Source of the DNA: UBA4582 sp002389265
GTDB taxonomy: Bacteria; Pseudomonadota; Gammaproteobacteria; Pseudomonadales; Azotimanducaceae
Length of the DNA stretch: 64,000 nt
Reading direction: 5' to 3'
Assembly (NCBI GenBank): GCA_943788825.1
Contig: CALSRT010000002.1
Span: forward strand, 62,001-126,000
The position numbers and the translations under genes are program-made. The first letter of the stretch is position 1. Each line of letters begins with the position of its first letter. Positions 16,291-25,210 of the stretch are shown piece after piece. The notes under the pieces are model-generated. The model was not told where the DNA came from. It did no database searches and saw nothing but the letters and a program-made list of their open reading frames with translations.

Positions 16291-17550
16291 CTAGCTTGTT
16301 CGACCTGAGTCTCGATCGCGAATACCCATCAAATACAAAATGCTATCCAAGCCTAAATGCGAGATCGCTTGCTCTGCATTTTTTTTGACAATCGGCTTGG
16401 CATGAAACGCGATCCCCAAGCCAGCAACAGCCAACATCGCCAAGTCGTTCGCACCATCGCCGACAGCAATGACCTGGTCCAACACAATGTTTTCCTGCTT
16501 CGCCAACATTTTTAATAGCAGCGCCTTACGCTCAGCATCAACTATCGGCTCGATGACCTGGCCCGTCAGTTTTCCGTTAACAATCTCTAATTCATTGGCG
16601 TACACATAATCGACACCGAATCGGGCCTGCAACACTTCACCAAAATAGGTAAATCCACCAGAAAGAATCGCGGTCTTGTAACCCAACTGCTTTAGAACCG
16701 CAAACAAATGTTCAACCCCCTCCATCAAAGGCAGGTTATCCGCAACCTGCTTCAGACTCGACTCCGGTAGACCTTCGAGTAAAGCCACCCGTTGCCGCAG
16801 ACTCGTCTTAAAATCCAACTCGCCGAGCATGGCACGCTCTGTGACTGCGCTGACTTCGTCCCCGACGCCCTTAAGCCGCGCTAATTCGTCTATGACCTCA
16901 GTGGAAATAAGTGTTGAGTCCATATCAAAACAAACCAGTCGCCGATTACGTCGAAACAAGCCGTCTTCCTGTACCGCTATATCAATATCAAGCTCACTAC
17001 AGACATTCATTAACTGAGCCCGAAATGCAGCGTTATCACGCAGCTCACCTTTCAGTGAAAACTCCACACAGGCTTTGGTCTTCGCTTCCGGGCGCATGAG
17101 AGGGACCCTGCCGGAAAGCCGAACAATATTGTCTATATTAAGGTCGTTGTCAGCAATGACTCTCGCGACTTTGGCGATATGGGTCGCCTTAATTCGCCGA
17201 GCAAGCAGTGTCAGAATGAACCGGGATCGGCCCTGCAGCCCAACCCAGTCGTCGTAGCTGGCTTCGTCTACGGCCGAAAACTTAATATTAACGCCCAAGG
17301 CATGGGCCTTGAACAACACTTCTTTGAGAACCGGCTCTGAGTGACCGGGTATGTTAATAAGAATCCCTAAGGACAGATGATTGTGAATCACCGCCTGCCC
17401 GATATCGAGAATATCAATATCGAACTCCGCCAGAAGCTCATTAATAGCGGCTGTAAGTCCGGGTTTGTCCTCACCGGAAATGTTGATGAGCACGAGCTCT
17501 GTCACATTAATATCCATGGCTGTTAAATCGCGAGCATTATCCTTCGTCAT
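16291..17550 (-). CDS. serB: Phosphoserine phosphatase SerB
   Basis: SerB catalyses the last step of serine synthesis, hydrolysing O-phosphoserine. The C-terminal HAD domain begins LVCFDMDSTLISTEVIDELA (nucleophile Asp in DMDST, near residue 207) and continues with LSGGFTYF and the VGDGANDLAML metal-binding loop. Two ACT-like domains occupy the N-terminal 200 residues, a common layout in Pseudomonas-type SerB, giving 419 residues. It is divergent from an AhpA-like membrane protein gene and convergent with fimX. Confidence 0.96.
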   Translation of the reverse strand: MTKDNARDLTAMDINVTELVLINISGEDKPGLTAAINELLAEFDIDILDIGQAVIHNHLSLGILINIPGHSEPVLKEVLFKAHALGVNIKFSAVDEASYDDWVGLQGRSRFILTLLARRIKATHIAKVARVIADNDLNIDNIVRLSGRVPLMRPEAKTKACVEFSLKGELRDNAAFRAQLMNVCSELDIDIAVQEDGLFRRNRRLVCFDMDSTLISTEVIDELARLKGVGDEVSAVTERAMLGELDFKTSLRQRVALLEGLPESSLKQVADNLPLMEGVEHLFAVLKQLGYKTAILSGGFTYFGEVLQARFGVDYVYANELEIVNGKLTGQVIEPIVDAERKALLLKMLAKQENIVLDQVIAVGDGANDLAMLAVAGLGIAFHAKPIVKKNAEQAISHLGLDSILYLMGIRDRDSGRTS

Positions 17551-17596
17551 TCAATGAAATACAAAACAAAGCGAATTCTCAGGTCTGCGATTCAGC

Positions 17597-17602
17597 TATA
17601 CT
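17597..17602 (+). promoter_or_regulatory. Candidate -10 box for the ahpA-like gene
   Basis: TATACT lies 33 nt upstream of the ATG at 17636, in the divergent serB/ahpA interval. No convincing -35 accompanies it. Confidence 0.35.
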
Positions 17603-17635
17603 CAACCTGTTTCGCTTCACGACTACCGGGGTTCT

Positions 17636-18760
17636 ATGTATCGACGAAAATTAAGAACCATTTTTTTGGTCCTGGTGCCTATATTCATCAGCGGCCTCGC
17701 GTCCGTGCTATTTAGCTATAATCACGTCAATGTCGAATTGAATCAGAAGGGCCAGCACTTCGGTAACGCTATTGCCGAACAGCTCTCACTGTCGGTCACC
17801 GACTACCTCGTTAACGAAGACATTCTCAGCCTTAATGTCGTTCTCAACGATTTGGTTGCAGGCGGCACTTTCGACTTTGCATCGATCTATAGCGCCGATA
17901 ATCGCCTGCTCGCTCAGGCTGGTAAACGCGCCAGCGGCATGGATAAAGCGCACATATTTACTCGCGATATCACCTGGCAAAGCGCCAGCGTGGGCCACCT
18001 GCAGATCAGCCTGAGTAGCCAGGCTGTTACGGAACCTGTGTTAGCAACCCTGCTACTGATTCTTGCGATCCACCTTCTTATCGCCACCATCACTGGATTT
18101 TTGGTCTGGCAGTATGCGGACCTGCTATACCTGTGGATAGCACTTCCCGGCCGGCCCGTGGTCACGGCAACCTCCACGACCCAGGCAGACAACTTAGAGG
18201 CGCTTGAAGCCGAACAAAGGGCTGACCAACCGATAGATTCGGCCGGAACGCTCGACACCGTTGTCATGGTCTTCAAGCTCAGACCAGCCCGCCTATTGCC
18301 TGACTATCTAACCCGTATTCAACGGGCATTGTTACTCTATCATGGCGAAATGACGAGACCAGATGGTGAAACAATCCTGGTTTATTTTACCGGCGGCGAC
18401 CCGATCTTTCGAGCCATCTGCAGCGGTCTGTTATTGCTTGAGATCTTCCACCTGAGCGACACACCGATCAGCATCAAGCTTGGCCTGCAGGTAGCGACAG
18501 GCGCTTCATCAGGAGTCTCAAGTGACCCGCAAGCCCTGGCCAATGCTCGCAAGCACGCGAGCTACCTGGCCGCCAATGCAGATAATTGTCTGCTCACCAG
18601 CCAACAGATGCTTGAGCTGATGATCGATCCGGGTCGTTTTGTTATCAGCCCATTTCACAGTTCTCTGACCCCGGCCGGCCTCGTATTCAAGGTAGAAGCG
18701 CTGGCGCTACCACACCAGAGTCTCATCCAAAACCAGGCCAAGCAATTACTGGAACAGTAG
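17636..18760 (+). CDS. AhpA/YtjB (Smp)-family membrane protein
   Basis: The function is not established. A signal-anchor helix (about residues 8-27) is followed by a periplasmic sensor-like region to about 130. A second hydrophobic helix (about 135-160, ATLLLILAIHLLIATITGFL) then leads to a cytoplasmic domain. That last part (about 205-350: VVMVFKLRP, GETILVYFTGGDP, SIKLGLQVATG, VFKVEALA) has the rhythm of a class III nucleotide-cyclase fold without its metal-binding aspartates; this is inference. Genes of this family lie divergently beside serB in many gammaproteobacteria (ytjB/smp in E. coli, PA4961 in P. aeruginosa), which supports the call. Confidence 0.72.
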   Translation: MYRRKLRTIFLVLVPIFISGLASVLFSYNHVNVELNQKGQHFGNAIAEQLSLSVTDYLVNEDILSLNVVLNDLVAGGTFDFASIYSADNRLLAQAGKRASGMDKAHIFTRDITWQSASVGHLQISLSSQAVTEPVLATLLLILAIHLLIATITGFLVWQYADLLYLWIALPGRPVVTATSTTQADNLEALEAEQRADQPIDSAGTLDTVVMVFKLRPARLLPDYLTRIQRALLLYHGEMTRPDGETILVYFTGGDPIFRAICSGLLLLEIFHLSDTPISIKLGLQVATGASSGVSSDPQALANARKHASYLAANADNCLLTSQQMLELMIDPGRFVISPFHSSLTPAGLVFKVEALALPHQSLIQNQAKQLLEQ

Positions 18761-18780
18761 CTGTGGTGTCGCAGCGGTAA

Positions 18781-21033
18781 TCAGCTCGTCTTCAGGAGCG
18801 CGACGCTATCCACCTTCTGAAATCCTCTTGGCAGCTTCAGGCCGCGGCGGGCGCGTTCACCGCGGTAGTGTTCCAGGTCAGCGAATTTAAGATTGATATG
18901 ACGCTTACCCGAGTGCACAACCAACGTATCGTTTGCGGTTAAAACTAACAAATGGGCCATGAACTCCAGTCGATCGGCAAGGAGGGGCTTGGGAATATTC
19001 ATGATTTTTACGCCTTTGCCCTTCGCTAACACCGGCAACTCACTGATGGGGAATATCAGTAGACGGCCCTCGTTACTGACCGCTGCCACGTAGTCTTCCT
19101 CGAGATTCGACACCAGCCGAGGCTGCAGGACAATCCCGCTAGCCGGCACGCTGATCACCGATTTTCCTGCCTTGTTCTTACTTTGCAGATCACCAAGACT
19201 GGCGACGAAGCCATAGCCTGCATCACTGGCCAGCAGATATTGTTGTTTTTGGTCGCCGGTAATAACTCCGGTGAAGTATGCCCCGGAAGGTGGGTTTGTG
19301 CGGCCGCTTAAGGGCTCGCCCTGGCCGCGAGCCGAGGGCAACGTATGGGCCGCCAACGTGTAGGCTCGGCCTGTCGAATCAAGAAAAACCACATCTTGGT
19401 TGGAGCGTCCCAGGACAGCCTGGAAAAAGTTATCACCGGATCGATAGCTTAATTCCTGAGGATCAATTTCATGACCTCGTGCAGCGCGAACCCAGCCTTT
19501 TTCGGAGAGCACGATGGTCACAGGCTCCGTTGACAGCAAATCTTTTTCGTTGAAAGCCAGGGCTTCCGTTCGACTAACGATGGGGGACTGGCGGTCATCC
19601 CCAAACTCCTTGGCATCTCTCAGCAACTCCTGCTTCACCAGAGTCTTCATTCTCGCTGTCGAACCCAGGGTTTTTTCGATATCCCGGCGCTCGATACTCA
19701 GCGCGTCTTGCTCACCTTGAATCTTCACTTCCTCAAGTCGTGCCAATTGCCGCAGGCGCAGATCCAATATGGCGTCTGCCTGGATTTCAGATAGCCCATA
19801 AGCGGCTATCAACGCCTGTCTCGGCTTATCTTCTGTGCGGATAATGCGAATCACTTCGTCGATATTCAGATAAGCGATCATCAAGCCGTCCAAAATATGC
19901 AGACGCGCCAGGATCTTCTCCAGCCGGTAATTCAGTCTACGCACCACCGTATCCGTACGGAACGTCAGCCATTCGGATAACAGCACGTTCAAGGGCTTAA
20001 CTCGGGGCCTACCGTCCAGGCCGATCATGTTGAAATTTATCCGGTGAGTGCGCTCCAAGTCCGTGGTGGCAAATAGGTGCGCCATCAAGGCTTCAACATC
20101 GATCCGGTTGGAGCGGGGAACGATGACAATGCGGGTCGGGTTCTCGTGATCAGACTCATCCCGCAGATCCACGACCATGGGTAATTTCTTAGCCTGCATC
20201 TGGGCCGCTATCTGTTCCAGAATTTTGGTCCCGGACACCTGAAATGGGATCGCGGTGATGACAATGTCGCTATCCTCAATCTCATAGACAGCACGTGTAC
20301 GAACTGCGCCTCGGCCAGTCTCATAGATCTGACGAATATCCGCGGCACTGGAAATAATTTCTGCATTGGTCGGAAAATCTGGCCCCTGAATATGCTCCAT
20401 CAGATCCAAGACCGAAGCTTTGGGCTGATCTAACAGGCGGATACAAGCACTAACCACTTCGTTGACATTATGTGGCGGAATATCGGTCGCCATCCCCACC
20501 GCAATGCCACTGCCACCATTCAGCAATATATTTGGCAGACGGGCAGGCAACAGCACGGGCTCTTCCATAGTGCCATCAAAGTTGGGAACGAATTCCACAG
20601 TCCCTTGACCCAGTTCCTCCAGCAGTACAGAGGCATACTTAGTTAAACGTGACTCTGTGTAACGCATGGCCGCAAATGACTTGGGGTCGTCGGGAGAGCC
20701 CCAGTTGCCCTGACCATCTACCAACGGATACCGATAAGAAAATCGCTGAGCCATCAAAACCATGGCCTCGTAGCTGGCACTGTCGCCGTGGGGATGGTAT
20801 TTCCCGATCACGTCGCCGACGGTCCGGGCTGACTTCATAAACTTGGCATCAGCGCTAAGGCGCAACTCCGACATAGCATAGACGATTCGCCGCTGCACTG
20901 GCTTAAGACCATCGCCTATATGCGGCAGAGCCCGATCGTTGATGACATACATGGCATAGTTTAAATAGGCGTCTTCGGTAAACTCCGTTAAGGAAATCGT
21001 TTCCGTGTTCGCCGATTGATTTGGTTCGGTCAT
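18781..21033 (-). CDS. parC: DNA topoisomerase IV subunit A
   Basis: ParC is the DNA-cleaving subunit of topoisomerase IV, which decatenates daughter chromosomes. The breakage-reunion domain contains GDGLKPVQRRIVYAM and the catalytic Tyr in AAMRYTES (about residue 125). The quinolone-determining region reads HPHGDSASYEAM, so the residues equivalent to E. coli Ser80 and Glu84 are the susceptible types (here about Ser85 and Glu89). The C-terminal beta-pinwheel is shorter than GyrA's and lacks a GyrA box, which separates it from GyrA. It is 750 residues and lies 31 nt downstream of parE on the same strand. Confidence 0.97.
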   Translation of the reverse strand: MTEPNQSANTETISLTEFTEDAYLNYAMYVINDRALPHIGDGLKPVQRRIVYAMSELRLSADAKFMKSARTVGDVIGKYHPHGDSASYEAMVLMAQRFSYRYPLVDGQGNWGSPDDPKSFAAMRYTESRLTKYASVLLEELGQGTVEFVPNFDGTMEEPVLLPARLPNILLNGGSGIAVGMATDIPPHNVNEVVSACIRLLDQPKASVLDLMEHIQGPDFPTNAEIISSAADIRQIYETGRGAVRTRAVYEIEDSDIVITAIPFQVSGTKILEQIAAQMQAKKLPMVVDLRDESDHENPTRIVIVPRSNRIDVEALMAHLFATTDLERTHRINFNMIGLDGRPRVKPLNVLLSEWLTFRTDTVVRRLNYRLEKILARLHILDGLMIAYLNIDEVIRIIRTEDKPRQALIAAYGLSEIQADAILDLRLRQLARLEEVKIQGEQDALSIERRDIEKTLGSTARMKTLVKQELLRDAKEFGDDRQSPIVSRTEALAFNEKDLLSTEPVTIVLSEKGWVRAARGHEIDPQELSYRSGDNFFQAVLGRSNQDVVFLDSTGRAYTLAAHTLPSARGQGEPLSGRTNPPSGAYFTGVITGDQKQQYLLASDAGYGFVASLGDLQSKNKAGKSVISVPASGIVLQPRLVSNLEEDYVAAVSNEGRLLIFPISELPVLAKGKGVKIMNIPKPLLADRLEFMAHLLVLTANDTLVVHSGKRHINLKFADLEHYRGERARRGLKLPRGFQKVDSVALLKTS

Positions 21034-21064
21034 GAATCTCTTCGCTTTGTAGTTGATCTAACGG

Positions 21065-22969
21065 TTATAGCAATTCGGCTAGGTCGCCCTTACTCTCCAG
21101 CCAGATTTTTCTGTCTGGCGCGCGCTTTTTCGACAACAACATATCCAGCGTATCATGCACCAGACTGCCGGAATCCATGGTGAGTTGCACCAGACGGCGC
21201 GTGGCTTCGGCCATGGCTGTTTCACGTAACTGCAAGGGGTTCATTTCACCGAGACCTTTGAAGCGCTGGACGCTGACCTTGCCCTTCTTTTTCTCAGCGG
21301 CCACCAGATCCAGGATACCGCGACGCTCAGCTTCATCCAGGGCATAAAACACTTCCTTGCCAACATCGATCCGATACAAGGGCGGCATCGCAACATAAAC
21401 ATGACCCGCACTCACCAGAGCCGGATAATGTTTAACGAACAGCGCTATCAGCAGGCTTGCAATGTGCAGACCATCAGAGTCCGCATCCGCCAGAATGCAC
21501 ACCTTGCCGTAACGCAAATTGGCCAAGTTCTCTTCGCCGGGATCAATACCCAGGGCGACGGAGATATCATGAACTTCCTGGGAGGCCAAAATTTCACTAG
21601 AGTCCACTTCCCAGGTATTCAAGATCTTGCCACGCAGCGGCATAATCGCCTGGGTGACTCTGTCTCGGGCCTGTTTCGCTGAGCCGCCGGCTGAATCTCC
21701 TTCAACCAGAAACAGCTCACCTTGCATGGCATCCTGACAGGAACAATCTGCCAGCTTGCCGGGTAACGCTGGACCCGCTGTGACTTTCTTACGCACGACT
21801 TTTTTACCGGCACGTAATCGGGCTTGGGCATTGCTGATGGCCAGCTCAGCTAAAGCCTCTGCATCCGTCGTGTGCTGATTGAGCCAAAGGCTGAAGCTGT
21901 CTTTGACGACGCCTGAGATAAACGTCGCTGCCTGGCGAGAGTTCAAGCGCTCCTTGGTCTGGCCAGAGAATTGTGGATCCAGCAGTTTCGCCGATAAGAC
22001 ATAACTGCAACGATCCCAAATATCATCAGCAGAAATCTTCACGCCACGGGGCACTAAATTTCGAAATTCACAAAATTCTCGTAGAGCCTCTAGCAAACCA
22101 CCACGCAGGCCGCTGACATGAGTACCGCCCTGGGTTGTCGGAATAAGATTAACGTAGCTTTCCGTGATGAGGTCACCACCTTCTGGCAACCACTGTACGG
22201 CCCAGTCCACAGCTTCCTCTTTGCCCGCTATCGAACCCATAAAAGGCTCTGCAGGTAACACCTCAAAACCCGTCAATTCATCGACAAGATAGTCTTTCAA
22301 GCCAGCTTCATAAAACCACTCGTACTGCCTTTCGTCTGGGTTGGAGTTAGTCTCATCAGTAAAAAATACGCGCAAACCAGGACACAACACAGCCTTGGCG
22401 CGCAACAAGTGTTTCATGCGGCTAACCGAGAACTTGGGTGAATCGAAGTACTGTGGGTTCGGACGAAAGGATACCAGCGTGCCGGTATTACGTTTGCCAA
22501 CCTCTTCCTTAACCTCAAGATTCGACGCCTTGATGCCATCCTTGAACGACATATGATGGAGCTTGCCATCACGTTTGATATGGACGTCAAAGGTCTCAGA
22601 CAGGGCATTGACCACAGAAATTCCAACGCCGTGCAAGCCGCCTGAAAATTTGTAGTTATCGCTGTTGAATTTCGCCCCGGAATGGAGCCGGGTCAAAATC
22701 AGCTCGACCCCTGGGAGCTTTTCTTTTTTATGCAGGTCAACCGGCATACCGCGACCATTGTCAGCCACCGACATGGATCCATCTTTACCCAGAATGACTC
22801 GGATTTCGCTGGCGTAACCTTCCAGCGCCTCATCAACGCTGTTGTCGATGACTTCCTGCGCCAGATGATTGGGCCTGGTGGTGTCCGTGTACATGCCCGG
22901 GCGCTTCTTGACGGGGTCAAGGCCTTCCAAGACCTCAATAGAGTCTGCGCTATAATTCTTAGTGACCAT
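21065..22969 (-). CDS. parE: DNA topoisomerase IV subunit B
   Basis: ParE is the ATPase subunit of topoisomerase IV. The GHKL domain has EVIDNSVDEALEGYA and DNGRGMPVDLHKKEKLPGVE, together with the GLHGVGISVVNALS lid. The TOPRIM domain has the catalytic EGDSAGGSAKQARDR and DADSDGLHI. At 634 residues it lacks the GyrB-type insertion. The ATG at 22967-22969 follows a leader of about 200 nt that contains a TATAAT box. It precedes parC, so parE-parC probably form a transcript. Confidence 0.97.
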   Translation of the reverse strand: MVTKNYSADSIEVLEGLDPVKKRPGMYTDTTRPNHLAQEVIDNSVDEALEGYASEIRVILGKDGSMSVADNGRGMPVDLHKKEKLPGVELILTRLHSGAKFNSDNYKFSGGLHGVGISVVNALSETFDVHIKRDGKLHHMSFKDGIKASNLEVKEEVGKRNTGTLVSFRPNPQYFDSPKFSVSRMKHLLRAKAVLCPGLRVFFTDETNSNPDERQYEWFYEAGLKDYLVDELTGFEVLPAEPFMGSIAGKEEAVDWAVQWLPEGGDLITESYVNLIPTTQGGTHVSGLRGGLLEALREFCEFRNLVPRGVKISADDIWDRCSYVLSAKLLDPQFSGQTKERLNSRQAATFISGVVKDSFSLWLNQHTTDAEALAELAISNAQARLRAGKKVVRKKVTAGPALPGKLADCSCQDAMQGELFLVEGDSAGGSAKQARDRVTQAIMPLRGKILNTWEVDSSEILASQEVHDISVALGIDPGEENLANLRYGKVCILADADSDGLHIASLLIALFVKHYPALVSAGHVYVAMPPLYRIDVGKEVFYALDEAERRGILDLVAAEKKKGKVSVQRFKGLGEMNPLQLRETAMAEATRRLVQLTMDSGSLVHDTLDMLLSKKRAPDRKIWLESKGDLAELL

Positions 22970-23182
22970 AGTGTCCTGTTAACATCGATAGGTGGTATCC
23001 GGATTCAGTTGTTGTCGGTGTTGGGCGCCCTCACCTACCGCTTTTCAGCAGCAAGGCCTGACCTCAACCCTCGCGCACCCGGGCTGAAGAAATTATCCGC
23101 AACACCCATCGCAGGCGCTGGCTGATCGCGTGCCAGACCAAGCAACCCCGCTACCGACAAGCGGCTTTGTATCTGGCGCCAA

Positions 23183-23188
23183 ATTATA
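23183..23188 (-). promoter_or_regulatory. Candidate -10 box for parE-parC
   Basis: TATAAT on the minus strand lies about 215 nt upstream of the parE start and 41 nt past the stop of the DUF1249 gene. No good -35 is visible. The interval otherwise holds no gene, although relatives carry cpdA and yqiA here. Confidence 0.35.
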
Positions 23189-23228
23189 ACCGCATGGACC
23201 GGTGATTTCTTCGGATTTCGCCGCACAT

Positions 23229-23741
23229 TTACTCTGGGGTGTTGTCTCTATCCAGGAACACCGGCTCCAGCGAATGGCCATGCTCGATACAAAAGCTGAG
23301 CAACTCGCCGAAGAAGCGATTTATCTGAGATTTTTCGTCGGGTTGAAACATATCCGGATTAGGGGTTTGGTAGCGATATCTGAAATTTCTGTGGCGCTCA
23401 AAACCGGTCACCTCCGCCGACTTAATATCGTGGTAGATGCGAACCTCCAACACCGGCCATTTGACCCAAGGCTGATCGTCTTCGCTGGTGACTCGAACCG
23501 ACAGCATGGTCGTGTAAGGACACCGCTCGGAGATCTGCATGGTCACCAGTGCGCCATCTTCAGTGATACCTTGAACGGCACCTTGGCTGGTCACTTGAGT
23601 GGCACCTTGGACACCAAAAGATAACGCGTCCTGCTTTGCCATATGGGGAAACAGGCGCAGCAAGCGGATGTAATTTGCATCACATTCAGCCATATCTGAC
23701 ACCAGGTCAGGTACATAACGCCGTGACTTAGTCCGCTCCAT
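23229..23741 (-). CDS. DUF1249 family protein (YqiB-like)
   Basis: Function unknown. The 170-residue product begins MERTKSRRYVPDL, followed by the conserved CDANYIRLLRL stretch, VRIYHDIKSAEV and the C-terminal NRFFGELLSFCIEHG, which mark the DUF1249/YqiB family. The ATG at 23739-23741 has an AAGGA ribosome-binding site 5 nt upstream; the frame is open to 23798. Around residues 48-62 there is an internal repetition (GVQGATQVTSQGAVQG) produced by a duplicated GGCACCTTGG on the plus strand, which family members need not share. In relatives this gene sits with nudF, cpdA, yqiA and parE; here only parE remains, and waaA is upstream. Confidence 0.85.
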   Translation of the reverse strand: MERTKSRRYVPDLVSDMAECDANYIRLLRLFPHMAKQDALSFGVQGATQVTSQGAVQGITEDGALVTMQISERCPYTTMLSVRVTSEDDQPWVKWPVLEVRIYHDIKSAEVTGFERHRNFRYRYQTPNPDMFQPDEKSQINRFFGELLSFCIEHGHSLEPVFLDRDNTPE

Positions 23742-23822
23742 ATTTTCCTTGCTCACCTTATTCAAACCGCGCCAATCACGGGTGTCTGTTATGCCCAAAG
23801 GGTACCACAGAAAGCCTCTAGT

Positions 23823-25082
23823 TTATTCTCCGAGCTGGGCATCAATCAGCCGCAACGTCAGCTTCAGGGCACCTCGATTCTCCGCCATTGTCTGCAGCGC
23901 AGCCGCACCCAGCCGCTGGCGTTGCGTTGCACTCTGACACAAAGACGCCAGACTGGATGCCAATGCTGCCGGGGACGCCACTCGAAGCAGTCCGCCGTTG
24001 GCGATAAATCGATCCGCAATGTCTTGGATATTGCGTAAATGTTGACCCATTATCACCGGCTTACCATGGCTTGCCGGTTCCATCGGGTTATGTCCACCCA
24101 CTGGCACCAGACTACCACCAACAAAGGTGATGTCGGCAATGGGATACAGATAGCCCAGCTCACCCATGGTATCCAGCAGGTAGACCTGGGTCTGGGGGCT
24201 ACAGTTAAGGTTCGTGCTGCGGCGCACCGTCACCAGACCCAGGGTTTGACACAGGCGTTCGACCTGCTCAGCCCGATAATGATGACGGGGGGCTAGCACC
24301 AGCAAGATTTCCGGCTGAGACTGCAGCAGGGGGCGCACCGCATCGAGGAGCATCTGCTCCTCACCGGGATGAGTACTACCGGCCACGATAATCAGGCGCT
24401 GACCCAATATTTGACTGAACTCCGCTGATCGCTGCAGAAGATCTGCTGGCTGACTGGCGTCAAATTTGATGCTGCCGGTCACTTGCAGACGCGCAGGTGC
24501 TAAACCAAGCTCGACGAACCGATCTCCTTGCTCGCGGCTCTGGGCTGCGACCACGTCGATATCTTCCAGCATCGCCTGACTGATGGTCTTGATGCGACCA
24601 TAACCCGCAGCACTGCGAGCAGAGAGACGGGCATTCACTAAGAGTATTTTGACGCCCTGACGGTGCGCATAGTGCAGCATATTAGGCCACAACTCAGTAT
24701 CAATAATGACCAATGCCTGCGGCCGACTGCGGCGCAAAAACCGCACTACAGCATCGGGCATATCATAGGGGACATAGCAGCTGGTCACCTGGTCGCCTAA
24801 CAACCGCTCAATTTGCTCGCGGCCAGTAGGCGTCATGTTAGTGACTATAACCTGACGGCCGGCAGTCAATAGCGCTTTGATCAACGGCACAGCGGCGATG
24901 CTTTCGCCCGCCGAGACCGCGTGCACCCAAACCCAATTATCACCAGCCAGGCGTGGGCAAAATCCAAACCGTTGACGCAGGTCCCGCCGATAGCGTGGTT
25001 CCTTGCGGGAACGCCAGTAAACCCGGAACAATACCAGCGGTATTGCCAGGTAAAAAACCAGGCTATATAAAATTCTGATCAC
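23823..25082 (-). CDS. waaA: 3-deoxy-D-manno-octulosonic acid (Kdo) transferase
   Basis: WaaA (KdtA) adds Kdo from CMP-Kdo to lipid A precursor on the inner face of the inner membrane. An N-terminal hydrophobic anchor (IRILYSLVFYLAIPLVLF) is followed by the glycosyltransferase-30 domain with WVHAVSAGESIAAVPLI, the TELWPNML segment and the C-terminal GGHNPMEPASHGKPVIMG donor-binding stretch. Length (419) is normal. It lies upstream of the DUF1249 gene and divergent from the FAD oxidoreductase. Other lipid A/core genes (hldE, waaC, waaF) are within 7 kb. Confidence 0.96.
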   Translation of the reverse strand: MIRILYSLVFYLAIPLVLFRVYWRSRKEPRYRRDLRQRFGFCPRLAGDNWVWVHAVSAGESIAAVPLIKALLTAGRQVIVTNMTPTGREQIERLLGDQVTSCYVPYDMPDAVVRFLRRSRPQALVIIDTELWPNMLHYAHRQGVKILLVNARLSARSAAGYGRIKTISQAMLEDIDVVAAQSREQGDRFVELGLAPARLQVTGSIKFDASQPADLLQRSAEFSQILGQRLIIVAGSTHPGEEQMLLDAVRPLLQSQPEILLVLAPRHHYRAEQVERLCQTLGLVTVRRSTNLNCSPQTQVYLLDTMGELGYLYPIADITFVGGSLVPVGGHNPMEPASHGKPVIMGQHLRNIQDIADRFIANGGLLRVASPAALASSLASLCQSATQRQRLGAAALQTMAENRGALKLTLRLIDAQLGE

Positions 25083-25156
25083 GGCTTGTTATCTCTGAGC
25101 AATCTGGTGGAGGATATCGGTATTCGCCCGCCTAAACCACCTGCGGTAATTCGGGG

Positions 25157-25162
25157 TATAAT
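25157..25162 (+). promoter_or_regulatory. Candidate -10 box for the FAD oxidoreductase operon
   Basis: A perfect TATAAT lies 48 nt upstream of the ATG at 25211, in the interval divergent from waaA. The -35 region is poor. Confidence 0.4.
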
Positions 25163-25210
25163 CTGTCACCAGAATAATTACTGACGTCACCCTTATTGAG
25201 TACTCGAATT

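Noticed and set aside
22970..23228. Remnant of cpdA or yqiA ahead of parE
   Set aside because: No metallophosphoesterase or esterase motif could be read in any frame of this interval.
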